From positions 45,280-109,279 of the forward strand of contig JALKBU010000049.1 of the NCBI GenBank assembly GCA_023091735.1: 64,000 bases of DNA, given 5' to 3'. The DNA is from Trichomonas tenax. Lineage: Eukaryota; Parabasalia; Trichomonadida; Trichomonadidae. The number at the start of each line of letters is the position of its first letter. The first letter of the stretch is position 1. Both the position numbers and the translations under genes were made by a program. The notes under the pieces are model-generated. The model had not been told where the DNA came from and searched no databases. It saw only the letters and a program-made list of their open reading frames with translations. Of this stretch, positions 52,447-63,304 are shown piece after piece.

Positions 52447-55400
52447 CTAAATTTGCTCAGAATTGAGTTTTGCGATATCCGATGATTCTGGTTGTGCGCT
52501 GTCATCGCTGTTGACTATCTTTGTGGTGGACTCCAATCTTTCAAGTTTGAATGATGCGATTTTGAATGCGTCAAGATTTATCGAAACCGCCAAAGACGGC
52601 TTATCGAGGATTTTGAAGTGAAAATCAACTGGCTCTTCGAGGATATTGACGGGGACAACTTTCCACTGCCTGCTGTCCAAAAGAGGGAATGAAATTTCGG
52701 TGTGTGACCAACCTCCGCTGGATTCGAAGACCCTGAAAATGATTCCGTTGCTGTCTTCGCTGAGTTTCATTGTGTCGACAACAACGTTGTCTGAGCTGCT
52801 CTTAACGAAGGATGCCTCCATAGGTATGTTCTCGCTGGTTATCGGGGTTGTCGGCTGTTCATAATCAGCAACAACTGGTGGTGTGGTAAGGTCGTAATGG
52901 ATTTTAGTGAGTTGCTGAGAATCGAATTTAGATGAATGAAACTGTAGTCTGTATGTGAAGTGGCGTCTTCCGTAGTCTGCCCACATATCTGTCTGCAGCG
53001 GAGCCTTCAGCAAAGAGAGGCGGATCTTTCCATCGTGGATGTCATAACCACTCTTTGTGTCGGCTGTGATAGAGATTCCTCCTGTTCCGTCTGATAAATC
53101 AGCCCATCTTGCTGAGACTTCGAACTGCGCCATGTCTTGTGGAAGATTCTTGTGTGTTGGACACATGTGGTGTCCGAATTGAGTGCCATAGGAAGCTTCT
53201 TTGTTCCTGATCTTTGTGTCATAGACAATCTTGAGAAGTTTATCGTGTTCCTGCCAATCAACATTAGTGTCGAAATCTATGACACCATCATCACCGAATG
53301 TTATTGTCTGGTTGATGTATGTTGAGTTTTCGCAATCATCAAACTTATATCTTGCGAAGATTGCGTCATCCTTGAATGAAATATCGATCAAAGATGGACC
53401 CATGAGCTGCATCTCCTTGTGATAGAGCTGAATATCCCAAGCTGGCCAGTGAACGGATCTGTCTTCATATAACTCGAAGATGTTTGATGGAGACCTCAAG
53501 AACGGTCTTCCTGTCTTGATATCTGTGACTTGTAAAATGCTTCCGTTTTCTTTCGAGAATGCGACATTGAGTTTGTCTGTGATGACTGAATATGTTTTTT
53601 CGTCGAATGTGACTTTATTATGTTTTGTGATTCTGTATTCAGAGACATTGATCAGGTTCTCCTTGTAACCACCAGCTTTGAGAATCTCGTACATAGAGTT
53701 AGAGAATTCCTTCTTTTCGATAGATTTAGTTGTCTGTGTCCATCCGCCTGATGGGATATCAATTCCTTGAATGCTGCGCTTGAAAGCGTGCGTGTTGAAC
53801 AAAATCTTTGTGTTGTCTTCTGTGGCAACTCTCATCTGGTCAGCAAGCATCTTTGAAAGCTGGTTCTCAAGTTGTTTCAGTTTCTCTATGATTGCTGTAC
53901 CTCTGACTAATATATCGTTGTTGACTTCATTGACTGATGTTCCAGGGATTGCATCGTGGAACTGTAACATGAGGGTGACATCCCAGGCTTCATCGAGCAA
54001 TTTCTTCTGCTCTGTGAAGTCTGTGTTCCAGTATAGAGATTTGTAAATAGACATCAACCACTCGCAGTTGTGGAGATGTGCTTCAAGTCTCTTGTTTTGT
54101 CTCTTGACTTCCTCCTGTGTTGTTGCTGTTCCTCTGTGATACTCTAAGTATAGTTCGCCATCCCATGTTGGAAATTCATCTTTGTGCTCCTTGATAGTGC
54201 CAAACAACTCTGAGACTTTCCTGAACTTAAGGTGTGGAACTCCTTCTATCTTCGGAAGTTTGTTGACGACTTCCATGTTCCAGAGCATCTCTTCTGTCAA
54301 TCCACCACCACCATCTCCGTTTCCAGCTGTGTGAAGTGCAACACCTGGAATAGTCTTGTGGTTGTAGCACTTGTATGTTCCGATGAGTTCTGGCATGTTA
54401 GCGAGTCCTGTGTACGTGAATGTCTGATATGACCATGATGATGGCGTTGTGATAAAGTGAGAGAAGACTTCACTGCCATCGATGCCGCGCCATATGAATG
54501 TGTGATGTGGGAAGCTGTTATATTCGTTCCAGCTGATCTTTGATGTAACGAAATTCTCGATTCCAGCATTCGTCAAAAGCTGTGGAATTGCTGGTGAAAA
54601 GCCGAAGCAATCTGGTAAGAATAGCGTTGTCTGCTTGAATCCAAGTGATTCGAAATACTTCATACCATAGAGGATCTGTCTAACCAATGACTCGCCAGAT
54701 GGAAGATTAGTGTCTGGTTCAAGGAATGTCACTCCATCAACTTCGAATCTTCCTTCTTTCGCTGTTTTGATGACTCTGTTAAATAACTCAGGATCATCCT
54801 TCTGGAGCCATTTGTAGTGCATTGCTGATGTTGCGAGGAATCTCCACTTCGGTGTTTCATCAGATGGTGGGTTTTCTATCAAGTGAAGCATTGAAGAAAC
54901 AGTGTTCGCGAATTTATAATGTGATGTGTTATAAGTCCACTCCCATGTTGAATCTAAGTGCGAGTAACCAACAACATTGATGAATGGATCGTTTTCAGTA
55001 TGTTTCGGCATAGTTTGGAGTAATTGTAGTAACTTTTCTAAAGCAATTGGAACTGATTCGTAGAATTTCTTGTGATCTTTGTCACGATGACGGATTTCTG
55101 GAAGCTTGATCGGTGATGCAAGATCTCTGATGTCAATCAAAGGCAAAACTTGATTTACGAGATTTATCAATTGTTCTCGTTGTGGATTTGTGTCTGGAAC
55201 TTCTTTAAGTGTTTTTTCGATACATTTCAGATAGTGGTATAGTTTTTCCGTTGCTTTGTCTGCGATTGTAAGTCCGAATTTCTCTAATTTGTGACTAGAA
55301 CTGCATCTAGCTGTAAAAATACGAACATCAACAAAACCAGGGCCATCAACAACGTGGTAATTATGGAATTCATCGATTGCTCCAATCAATGTTCCGTTTA

Positions 55401-55725
55401 GCCACATTCTTCCTTCAGGGCCCGCTGGGAATTCATCATCCCATCTTCTCACATTGTAGACTGCTTTGATCTGAAAATTGAGTAATATCCTGTGCTTTAT
55501 TGGATCGTAGCCCTCTGGTAAACTTAATTCGCCTTTAAATGCGAACCAATCTCCTTTTGTTTCGTTAAATGGAAATGTAGCCGAAGCATTGAATGGTTCC
55601 CATGTATAGTTCAACTGGTTTGGAGGCAAAAATTCAGCAGTTGCATTTCTGCAAAAATATGTTTCTTTAGCAGCTGAAAAATTCACGGGAATCATCTCAT
55701 TGATGAGGTGAATATACTTCGACAT
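52447..55725 (-). CDS. GH38 alpha-mannosidase (MAN2C1/Ams1-like)
   Basis: A 1092-residue family-38 alpha-mannosidase. After a beta-rich N-terminal domain come the catalytic-domain motifs: VVGYSHLDSTWEWTY (about 250-266, usually GHxHxDxAW), FEVDGVTFLEPDTNLPSGESLVRQ, the nucleophile D372 in FLPDCFGFSPAIPQ, and LQFHDAIPGTSVNEV. The order and lack of a signal peptide fit the cytosolic/vacuolar MAN2C1-Ams1 group, which trims free oligosaccharides, rather than Golgi mannosidase II. The zinc-ligand motif is a variant, with Tyr-Ser before His-Leu-Asp. The start at MSKYIHLINEMIPVN is preferred; an ATG 22 codons upstream would add a hydrophobic stretch and cannot be excluded. The stop is TAG. ATAAAAAGTGATAAAC lies before the upstream ATG. 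Confidence 0.92.
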   Translation of the reverse strand: MSKYIHLINEMIPVNFSAAKETYFCRNATAEFLPPNQLNYTWEPFNASATFPFNETKGDWFAFKGELSLPEGYDPIKHRILLNFQIKAVYNVRRWDDEFPAGPEGRMWLNGTLIGAIDEFHNYHVVDGPGFVDVRIFTARCSSSHKLEKFGLTIADKATEKLYHYLKCIEKTLKEVPDTNPQREQLINLVNQVLPLIDIRDLASPIKLPEIRHRDKDHKKFYESVPIALEKLLQLLQTMPKHTENDPFINVVGYSHLDSTWEWTYNTSHYKFANTVSSMLHLIENPPSDETPKWRFLATSAMHYKWLQKDDPELFNRVIKTAKEGRFEVDGVTFLEPDTNLPSGESLVRQILYGMKYFESLGFKQTTLFLPDCFGFSPAIPQLLTNAGIENFVTSKISWNEYNSFPHHTFIWRGIDGSEVFSHFITTPSSWSYQTFTYTGLANMPELIGTYKCYNHKTIPGVALHTAGNGDGGGGLTEEMLWNMEVVNKLPKIEGVPHLKFRKVSELFGTIKEHKDEFPTWDGELYLEYHRGTATTQEEVKRQNKRLEAHLHNCEWLMSIYKSLYWNTDFTEQKKLLDEAWDVTLMLQFHDAIPGTSVNEVNNDILVRGTAIIEKLKQLENQLSKMLADQMRVATEDNTKILFNTHAFKRSIQGIDIPSGGWTQTTKSIEKKEFSNSMYEILKAGGYKENLINVSEYRITKHNKVTFDEKTYSVITDKLNVAFSKENGSILQVTDIKTGRPFLRSPSNIFELYEDRSVHWPAWDIQLYHKEMQLMGPSLIDISFKDDAIFARYKFDDCENSTYINQTITFGDDGVIDFDTNVDWQEHDKLLKIVYDTKIRNKEASYGTQFGHHMCPTHKNLPQDMAQFEVSARWADLSDGTGGISITADTKSGYDIHDGKIRLSLLKAPLQTDMWADYGRRHFTYRLQFHSSKFDSQQLTKIHYDLTTPPVVADYEQPTTPITSENIPMEASFVKSSSDNVVVDTMKLSEDSNGIIFRVFESSGGWSHTEISFPLLDSRQWKVVPVNILEEPVDFHFKILDKPSLAVSINLDAFKIASFKLERLESTTKIVNSDDSAQPESSDIAKLNSEQI

Positions 55726-56349
55726 CTTCTTCAGTTGATGTTTTTTGTCATAAACTTTCGAAGAAATTAAATAAAAAAGAGAAAATAACATTAAATTTGT
55801 TTATCACTTTTTATCATATTATAATTTCCTCTTTATACTTCATTTCTGAAATGCGTTCATCTTCCAAAGCATATATCCAAAAGATTTCTGCTCAGTTCCA
55901 TATTTTGATTTTTATCGAAAAATATGCATTATTTTATTGAAACAATATATGCAGATGAAACTGTGTCGACTGTGCCGCCACATTGCGAAATGTTGGATGA
56001 ATGACTCATTACATACATCAGACCTTGTCAGAGTCAGTGGTGTACACTCGGTCCCACCTATGAAGGGATTAAAATTTTCATTTATTTCAAAACAAACCTT
56101 ATTATTAATTTTAAATCTTATGACTTTATAAAATGAAAAGCCCTTAAAAAGAGCCCAAGCTCCTCTATAGGGAATTAAAGATTTCATAAATTTCAAAATC
56201 AGCGTTAATTTTTTATTTTAAATATATGATATAATTTATTTTATTATAAGTGATAGAATTTGTGACTTAAAACTATGTCAAGATGAAGGGGCTTCTCCAG
56301 GCGCTATGCACCTGAGATCTCACCTATGACAAAAATAATGTAAAATGTT
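55726..56349. other. Spacer and left flank of the Maverick-like region
   Basis: About 0.6 kb. It contains two diverged direct copies of a ~58-bp sequence, both starting AGGGAWTTAAA and reaching TTTTAAAT (about 56073-56131 and 56164-56225), and a GAGCCCAAGCTC hairpin between them. The 94-codon frame on the minus strand (55912-56196) is not recognised. Confidence 0.4.
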
Positions 56350-56697
56350 TTATTCAGTCTTCTTCTGTTCTTCCTTCTTCTTTTTTGCTTCGGGACTTTG
56401 TCCCTCGAGGGCTTTAGCCCGTTCTTCTGCTTCTCTCATACGTTTACTTATCCATCTCGGATTCTTCTGTCTTCCTGCTGCAAGAGCTGCTAACTGCTTT
56501 TCAGTGCATTTACGTTTAGGCTTAACTTGTTTCTCTTCTGTTGGAGTGAATCCTGCATCTGTCTTTTCTTCATTCTTTTTATTCTTTTTTGGCTTCTGTG
56601 TTGCCTTGAGTTCGTTTAATATTTCTTCCTTCAAAGATGATTTAAGAGCTTTGATGTCTGTCAAGGCACTCAGTGTCCGGGATTGTTCGCAAGCCAT
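56350..56697 (-). CDS. Small basic protein of a Maverick-like element
   Basis: A 115-residue, very Lys/Glu-rich frame starting MACEQSRTLSALTDIKAL. In its middle lies KRKCTEKQLAALAAGRQKNPR, a basic helix with the TEKQLxALxxGR pattern that I associate with short proteins of Polinton/Maverick elements and large DNA viruses. The C-terminus is Lys/Glu-rich and disordered. The frame is intact. Its setting next to three broken genes of similar character suggests it is the surviving piece of an inserted element. A host gene remains possible. Confidence 0.5.
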   Translation of the reverse strand: MACEQSRTLSALTDIKALKSSLKEEILNELKATQKPKKNKKNEEKTDAGFTPTEEKQVKPKRKCTEKQLAALAAGRQKNPRWISKRMREAEERAKALEGQSPEAKKKKEEQKKTE

Positions 56698-56751
56698 GAT
56701 TTATTATGGGATAAAAAATTAAAAAATATTATTTTTAAACTCAGATTAAAT

Positions 56752-57228
56752 ATGAGCTTGAGTCGATCTGAAAGAAACTCGATAATTATTAATGATGCAA
56801 AAGGAATTCAACATTCATTATATTATGTCATGAAAGACAAAAACGGAAACATTCAGGTTAGAAAACGAAAAGTTCCATTACATACAACAACTACTAAAGA
56901 TAAGACTGAACCAAATAATGAACGGGCTCAAAGAGCCCTTGAGGACCAGAGGTAAGTAAAGAATGAACCCGTAAATGTTCCAGTTTATGAATCAGTGACG
57001 AATAAGAAACTTCTCGAAAAAATGCTTGAAGTATTAGAATGCAGTACTGAATGGAAAGATATGAATAAAAATTCTGTTAAATGCCAAAAGGAAACATAAG
57101 AGAACAAGCAATTCGTTTCTAACACAGCTGAAAAAGTTGAGAAGACACAACCAAATACAAACACACAAGAAAAAATAACAGTTCCTCCAAGAAATCTATC
57201 AAGAAGAAGAGTTAGAGTTTTACATTAA
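56752..57228 (+). pseudogene. Maverick-like element gene of unknown function, two nonsense stops
   Basis: A frame starting MSLSRSERNSIIINDAKG at 56752. It is interrupted by TAA at 56953-56955 and TAA at 57097-57099 but stays in one frame to the natural TAA at 57226-57228, for 158 codons in all. The protein is hydrophilic: a small ordered N-terminal part (HSLYYVMKDKNGNIQVRKRKV), a Lys/Thr-rich middle, a helix (KLLEKMLEVLECSTEWKDM), and a basic end (NLSRRRVRVLH). No frameshift is needed. The family is unknown. Confidence 0.55.
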
Positions 57229-57253
57229 ATATTATTTTTTTATTCCGTAATAA

Positions 57254-57544
57254 ATGGAGAACGAGCAATTAAATGAATTTACACCAGCAGAGCATTATCA
57301 TCAATTCAGAAGTTACTTTAATATCATTGATAATGCCATTCAGGTCGGAGATATAAATAGAAGATATGTTCCGTCAAAAGATTCAGCATCACTGAAAGAC
57401 ATTAATGATAACTCTTATACAACATTTAATATTAGCCCTAAGGGTGAAAATATGATTGATTTATATAATACTAATTTACTATTTACTTATAAAGGAACAT
57501 ATAAACTTTATTACTTGTTTCAAAGTCCCCGTACCAATAACTAA
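57254..57544 (+). pseudogene. Capsid-like N-terminal fragment of a Maverick-like element
   Basis: A 96-codon frame starting MENEQLNEFTPAEHYHQF. The stretch YTTFNISPKGENMIDLYNT and the strand-like run after it follow the opening of double jelly-roll capsid proteins, whose first strands read roughly xFxIxPxxxxIDLxxT. The frame then ends, and within a few bases a converging, unrelated relic begins, so most of the gene appears to have been deleted. The capsid link is by pattern only. Alternatives are another short element gene or chance. Confidence 0.4.
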
Positions 57545-57547
57545 AAT

Positions 57548-59004
57548 TTACCTTCTTTTCTCCATTATCTTTTTTTCCATTGGTTCCATCAATCTAAAAT
57601 TTCTATCCAAAATTACTTTTGGGCATTCATTCCCTCTCTTAGTTTTAACATATCCCGCCACTCCTGACTTTTGAACATCAAAGTCATCTCTTATTAATTC
57701 CACAAATGCTTTCACTTCCTCCAATACACGAATTAGGTTTAATGAATTCATATGTGCCTTTTCGGTATTGGATTGATATCTTCCATTTTTGTAAATGTAA
57801 GCTTTAAACATTTGTTCCTTATTCCAATTTCTCAATTTTCCATAACTTACAACCCTCTTATAATTTCTCACAAAGAATGGATTTATTGGTACTTCTTCAT
57901 CAATGAAATAATGATTTTTATATGTGAATAACTTAACGTCGTATTTATAATCCTTCACACAATCAACAAATTTACCCATTACCTCATTTGCAAATCTTAA
58001 CTTTCCGCTCCTTTCATCTACATATCTTGATATCTAAACTTAATGCATACACTAAACAATTATATTTTAATTCTTCCCTAATTTTACCATCATCCTTCGT
58101 CATATTTCTAAATATCTGATATCTTTTTAAGTAATCCTCTAATAATTCATAACCTTTCTTTAATCAATAACTCCAAAAATTACTTTCTCTTCCGTTTTTC
58201 GCTTGTTTTGGCTTCTCTCCCTTTTCATGAATTGTAAAATAAATCTCATCAAAAAATTCTAAATATAACTTAGTTCCATCATCTGAAATATTACCATCCA
58301 AATCTTCAACCTGATACACAAACTGACCTTAAACATATTCTAGAACCTAACCTTAGAACTTTCTTTATCTATCGGTTGGCTTTTTTCAATTCCATTGACT
58401 TTATAATGAATTAAAATGTGTTTATTTATTGATTGTTTCATTATTACATTATCATAAAATTCTTTTAATTCCTGCCCGGCCTCAAATAAATCATCTTTTC
58501 CGAAATTCTTTAAATTCAATTTATAACCAAACGGATTTTTATTTAATTCATCAAATGGAATCTTAACCCTTTCTTTTCTGTCTTCATTATAACTTTTCAC
58601 ATCTTCCGAATCCCATTCATTAATATAATCTTCATTATCTTCTAAATTTCCTCTATTCATATCTTTCACACATTCCTCCATTAATTGTTCATCTTTTATT
58701 TGCTCATTAATTTCATTTCTTATCTCTTCCGCTTTCCTCACATCATTATCATAAAATTCATCTTCTCCTCTTCTTTCTTCATAAACGTTTTCATCAATTT
58801 CATCCACTGGGTACAAAAACCTTAAAATATCTTTTTTATTAATTTCTCCATCGTATCCTAAATCATTTAACATATCCGCAAATCTCTTTACATTTCTTAA
58901 TAATAACTGCTTGTCTCTATTTCTGCCTCATCTAAAATATTTTTTATTTCCTCATGTGTAAAATCAGAAGTTAAAATTGCTGATGTTCTCACTCTCTGTG
59001 TCAT
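57548..59004 (-). pseudogene. Maverick-like element gene, possibly DNA-polymerase N-terminal region, broken four times
   Basis: On the minus strand a former gene starts MTQRVRTSAILTSDFTHEEI at 59004. A frameshift near 58910-58925 leads into the frame 58340-58873 (MLNDLGYDGEINKKDILRFLYP, acidic). TAG at 58340-58342 and a nearby frameshift follow. Then comes FVYQVEDLDGNISDDG to ESNFWSY with TGA at 58164-58166, and YELLEDYLKRYQIF to YNCLVYALSLDI. A third frameshift near 58030 leads into VDERSGKLRFANEVMGKFVD and the last frame (57548-57979), with LFTYKNHYFIDEEVPINPFFVRN. The NCLVYAL and HYFIDEEVPI parts remind me of the region before the polymerase domain in Polinton-type proteins. No polymerase motifs remain, so this is only a suggestion. 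Confidence 0.5.
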
Positions 59005-60980
59005 TTATATAAAAATAAAAAATAAAAATTAAAATAAAAATAAACCTAATTTTCCAAACATAAAATTTTCATAAAATGTAAATTATTCATTAGCATAATA
59101 TCATTAATTTTTCTTAAATTTTCCATAAATTTTGTTCATTATACATCTCCGCACATTTCCATTAACGTGCTGACGATTATTTACATTCAATATTCAAAAC
59201 AACCGTTTTCGTGTTTTTTTGCGTTTTTTAGTTTTCATTCAATTTTTCAATACCCTTATCATAAAATTTTTCCCAAATTATATTAAATTTATTTTTACTC
59301 ATTAATTCCGCCCCAGTCGGTATCAGTTTGATGCAAACAGACATCTTTGAGGGGCTAAGGGGTAAATGAAAAATTTATTGTGGGATGGATGAAATCATAG
59401 GTGGATTTAGATGATTTTATAAATTGGTGATAAACATATATGAAGAATGCATTTTTAGATATGCTGTTGTAAATTGTTTTGTGGAGGGAGAGGAACGGAG
59501 AAATGAACCTACATTGAAGAATTTATGATGAACCTAGAATGCACACTTCATATACTACTTAGGCAATACTTTTAATGTTGCAGAATGTTTTGGAATAATT
59601 TTCATTAGCCCAAACTTTAGATATAAAATCACAATTTTTCATAAAATTTTCATCAATAAGATTTTTCAATGAGATTTAGCAATATTTCACGAAAATAAAT
59701 AATAGACTTAACTTTATTTTAAGCAATATACATTGCTACATCATTAATTTGATTTGTTCGATTATTTTCTGGCAATCTCTGACAAATAAAATATTTTACA
59801 AAATTTACTTGCCAAATATTCATTTTACATGATAAACGAGACCGTTTACTCTTTCATGAAAGATGGCCTCATTCATTTGCTGATTTGAGGCCAATATCAT
59901 GATGTAAAAGCTGCTTTTACCAGTTCAAACATAACTAAGAACTCAACAGCGGCGATTTTGCTTAGTTTTTCTCGACAAAGCACCCAAATAATTGGTATTT
60001 ATTATCCAAATCAATATTTATTATACTCAACTAGCTTGATATATCATTAATTTGGTTGCGCCTCCTCAGGCTCCATCTTCTCCTACTTAAAACCATATAA
60101 TCGAAGCTTCAATATTTATTTTTTATCATTCAGGCTTAGATTATTTCCTAGTTTGCCCGGGCACACCATTAAAGCCGGAATACTCGAGAATTTTCCTATA
60201 TTACAATGAATAATTTAATATTATTCTTTGAATCTTTATTTTCTATGCTAGTTAGTAAATATATGCTTATTGTAGTGTTTTTAAAATGATTTTACTTTAC
60301 ACGAAAAAAGTTCAAGGAAAATTGAGAGAAAGCCCTTTTCAATTCCTCACAAAAGTGCGATCCAATTTTGTTGACCACTATATAGTTATCCGAAATAAAG
60401 GAGAATATTCCGTGACAAAAAGCGTCCGAAACATTTTCCGAGACACCGTTTTATCAAAAAATTTCTTAAATTTGAATTCAATAATTATCACTTTTCAATG
60501 TTCATTTTCGCGTACTATATATAGATTAATACATTTTGAAATTTAATTCTATCACTTTTATAAAATTTATCGTTTCATCATTAAAATGATTCTGCATCAT
60601 ATTGCAAACAAGAAAAAACAAATGACAGAAATACAAAATTTTGGCATTAAAGCTTGTTACATATTAACTACTAAAAAATATCATTATTAGAGTTTTGATA
60701 GGACATTGAAATTAAAACTCGCATTTGTTGCTGAATATTACTACACATGGTATTATTATAACATGTAGCTTTTTGTAAAACTTTTGAATCGAAAATTTGA
60801 AAGCTCACTCAAAAACTCTCAAAAGACGCCAATAAGTTCAAAATCGGGATGCATGATATCAGTATCGTCCATATTTTACAATAAGCTCACTTTTTATTTC
60901 AATATAATGATTTTCGGCTTTTATCAAAAATAAAAAGTGTCAAGAATAATTGAAAGGCTTCAATAATTAAATTTAATACC
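59005..60980. other. Long gene-poor region
   Basis: About 2 kb of AT-rich DNA. The part up to ~59300 could still belong to the Maverick-like insertion, but no terminal repeats are visible. TTTACATGATAA lies near 59823. An 86-codon plus-strand frame at 60286-60546 has no recognisable domain and AT-type composition, so it is not called. AAAAAGTGTCAAGAATAATTG is about 45 nt before the next gene and may be promoter. Confidence 0.45.
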
Positions 60981-61697
60981 ATGAAATATCATCGAACTAC
61001 AATTAAAGTTGAACTGAACTTCCTTCCCACCAACAAGGACAGCTGCCCTTGTTTCCTAGAGCCTGCGATAAAGTTCATCGAAGATAACATCACTGAGATT
61101 GGAATTTTCAGGATGAATGGTAGCCGCTTACAAGTATTGAAAATCAACGAATACATATCACAACATAACCCTTCGATCCCTCCTGAAACAACAGTTTACG
61201 ACGTAGCCTCTTTCATCAAATTATGGCTCATGGAACTTCCAACGCCTTTGTTACCTCCGTCCATTGTAACAACATACTTTGGACCTGATATCACTCGCGC
61301 AACCGTAGATGTGCTTTCCCACTTAAGCCTAACGAACAGATTATGCATTGCTCGTCTTTTCAGACTGCTAATGAAGATTATCGATAACTCAGATATGAAC
61401 CAAATGACTTTCGCAAATCTCTCTCCATGCTTTGTTTACGCGTTCACTCAGAAATTCCAAAATTATCCTGCGATCTTCCAATTCCAGCCATTTTTCCAAA
61501 ATGCATGCGCGCACTTGAATGCGGACGGAACAGACTTCATATTAAATACTCAGCAACAGATAAGCCTTATCCCAGCATCTAGAAGATTAACGAACACTTG
61601 TCTGTCCCCTGTGCAGAGGCGAAATATGGGGTCCATCAAGAAGAGCGAAATATTAGATTCCATCCCTAAGGAATTGTTTGCTACTAATGCGTATTGA
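60981..61697 (+). CDS. RhoGAP-domain protein (Rho/Rac GTPase-activating)
   Basis: A 238-residue protein that is mostly one RhoGAP domain (about 22-180). Key parts are the arginine-finger loop ITEIGIFRMNGSRLQV with R44, and YDVASFIKLWLMELPTPLLP, the conserved second helix motif. FANLSPCFVYAF corresponds to the usual Ala-Pro motif of the domain (LAxVFAPxL). It speeds GTP hydrolysis on Rho-family GTPases and so controls actin. The C-terminal ~60 residues are Ser/Arg-rich and disordered. It is small, with no PH, BAR or other domain; trichomonads carry many such short RhoGAPs. The stop is TGA. Confidence 0.9.
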   Translation: MKYHRTTIKVELNFLPTNKDSCPCFLEPAIKFIEDNITEIGIFRMNGSRLQVLKINEYISQHNPSIPPETTVYDVASFIKLWLMELPTPLLPPSIVTTYFGPDITRATVDVLSHLSLTNRLCIARLFRLLMKIIDNSDMNQMTFANLSPCFVYAFTQKFQNYPAIFQFQPFFQNACAHLNADGTDFILNTQQQISLIPASRRLTNTCLSPVQRRNMGSIKKSEILDSIPKELFATNAY

Positions 61698-63304
61698 TTT
61701 TTTTTATAAAATATCATGTAAATTTTTGTTTAAATCTTAATTACAATTTGCTTTTTCTCCTCGTTAGGAGCTTACTCTTCGATTTACAAGGCGAATCGAA
61801 AATTGCGCATTTTTCTCTCAAAAATATATAAAACGAAATAAAGGTGAAATTTGTGATTCCTAGACATAAGTCAATGCAATAAACACACAAAATCTTTTAT
61901 TCAGTTGTCAGACACAAAAGTTCTCAAAAGCGTGTTTCATTGTATGCAATGGCTCTCTTTGACGATGGAAGACACGATGCACTAAGAATGATATTGAGAT
62001 TAGCTATTTTGTCTCAAATTTCAGCAACACTGAAAATAAAAACATGGATAAATACAAAATCACATTAAAACACGATATGCGGATCCATTTGCACACATAA
62101 AACTGATCGTTTCGATTCTTCAATTGCTTTTTGAGAAATTGCAGTTCTCTGTTCCTTCGATATACCCCTTTCCGGTGATTTTAGATTTAAGGATTTCAAG
62201 TCTCATATCTTTGTGTGTAGTGGAAGCTGTTTTTCATTTGAATGAGTTTGAGAAAAACTTGATAAAACGCATTCGCTTGTTGTGCTTAGATTCACAGATC
62301 TAGAATTGGCCAGAAATGTCACATTTCTCTATTAAATGTGTAAACATTCTACTGTCTTTCGGCATGAAATCCCACTAGCGAAATCGTTAGCAGCATAATG
62401 GCAAAGTAAACTGATCTCGATGCTTTTATATTTTTTCCAAATCTTACACATAAAGTCGTTCTGGTTGTAGATCTATTGACAACCACAACACTTGTCTGTC
62501 AGCTGTTTGTTTCGCTTTTTAATCATTTAATTTATTTCAATCGTTAAAAAATGGAGGTTCGACGTTAAACTTATAGGAACATATTAGGCTCGTTACATAT
62601 ATCATGTTTTTTAGTTTTTAGTTTTAAAGCACTAAAATATAATGCAAAAATATGACAATAACAAATTGATCGAAATGGAACTGTGTTTAGAACATTATAA
62701 GATCGAATATCAACAAGCCTATTGCTGCCTCCAAATCTATACAGTAAGTATAAGTTATACACTTTGATTTTTTGTTCAAGATATAGGGGAAAAAAATAAC
62801 CTCTTTGAAAGTCGCGATTTTTTCTAGAACTAATACTTCTAGACAAGAAGGCGAACTATTCGTAGCGAATATCGGAATTATTTTCTGTGCTGCGTCTGTT
62901 TCAATTGTCAAACACATAGTATACCCTCTACATCACTTAGATAATTTTAATATTACTTTCAAAATATGTGTTTGATACTCAAATTTTAAAAATATGTATA
63001 CATAGGCAAGAGATTTAATTGTGTTCAATCAGATATAGCATTGATATGAGCAATAATTTTAAATATTTGAAATATTCTTGATTAAAATGCACCAATAGCT
63101 TCCAAAAGACAGACACATATGTGTTATCAATACTTATACCTCTTTTATGAATATAATCAACAATTTCAAAATTATTTTTTTAAATAACATCGTTAAACAT
63201 ATTTTTTTCGGGTAAAAATTATTATGATAATATATTAGAAGTAAAATTATCGAAAACATTATTTGGCGAAAGAAAAGTGACATAATTATTATTTGTGTCC
63301 AACT
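61698..63304. other. Gene-free AT-rich region
   Basis: About 1.6 kb with no supported gene. Overlapping 76-91 codon frames on the minus strand around 62571-62917 conflict with each other and show no domain. Nothing else recognised before the minisatellite. Confidence 0.5.

Noticed and set aside
60286..60546. 86-codon plus-strand frame
   Set aside because: No recognised motif and AT-driven residues (Ile, Lys, Asn, Phe); not enough to call a gene.
62571..62917. Two overlapping minus-strand frames of 76 and 91 codons
   Set aside because: They overlap in different frames and neither has a domain; most likely chance.
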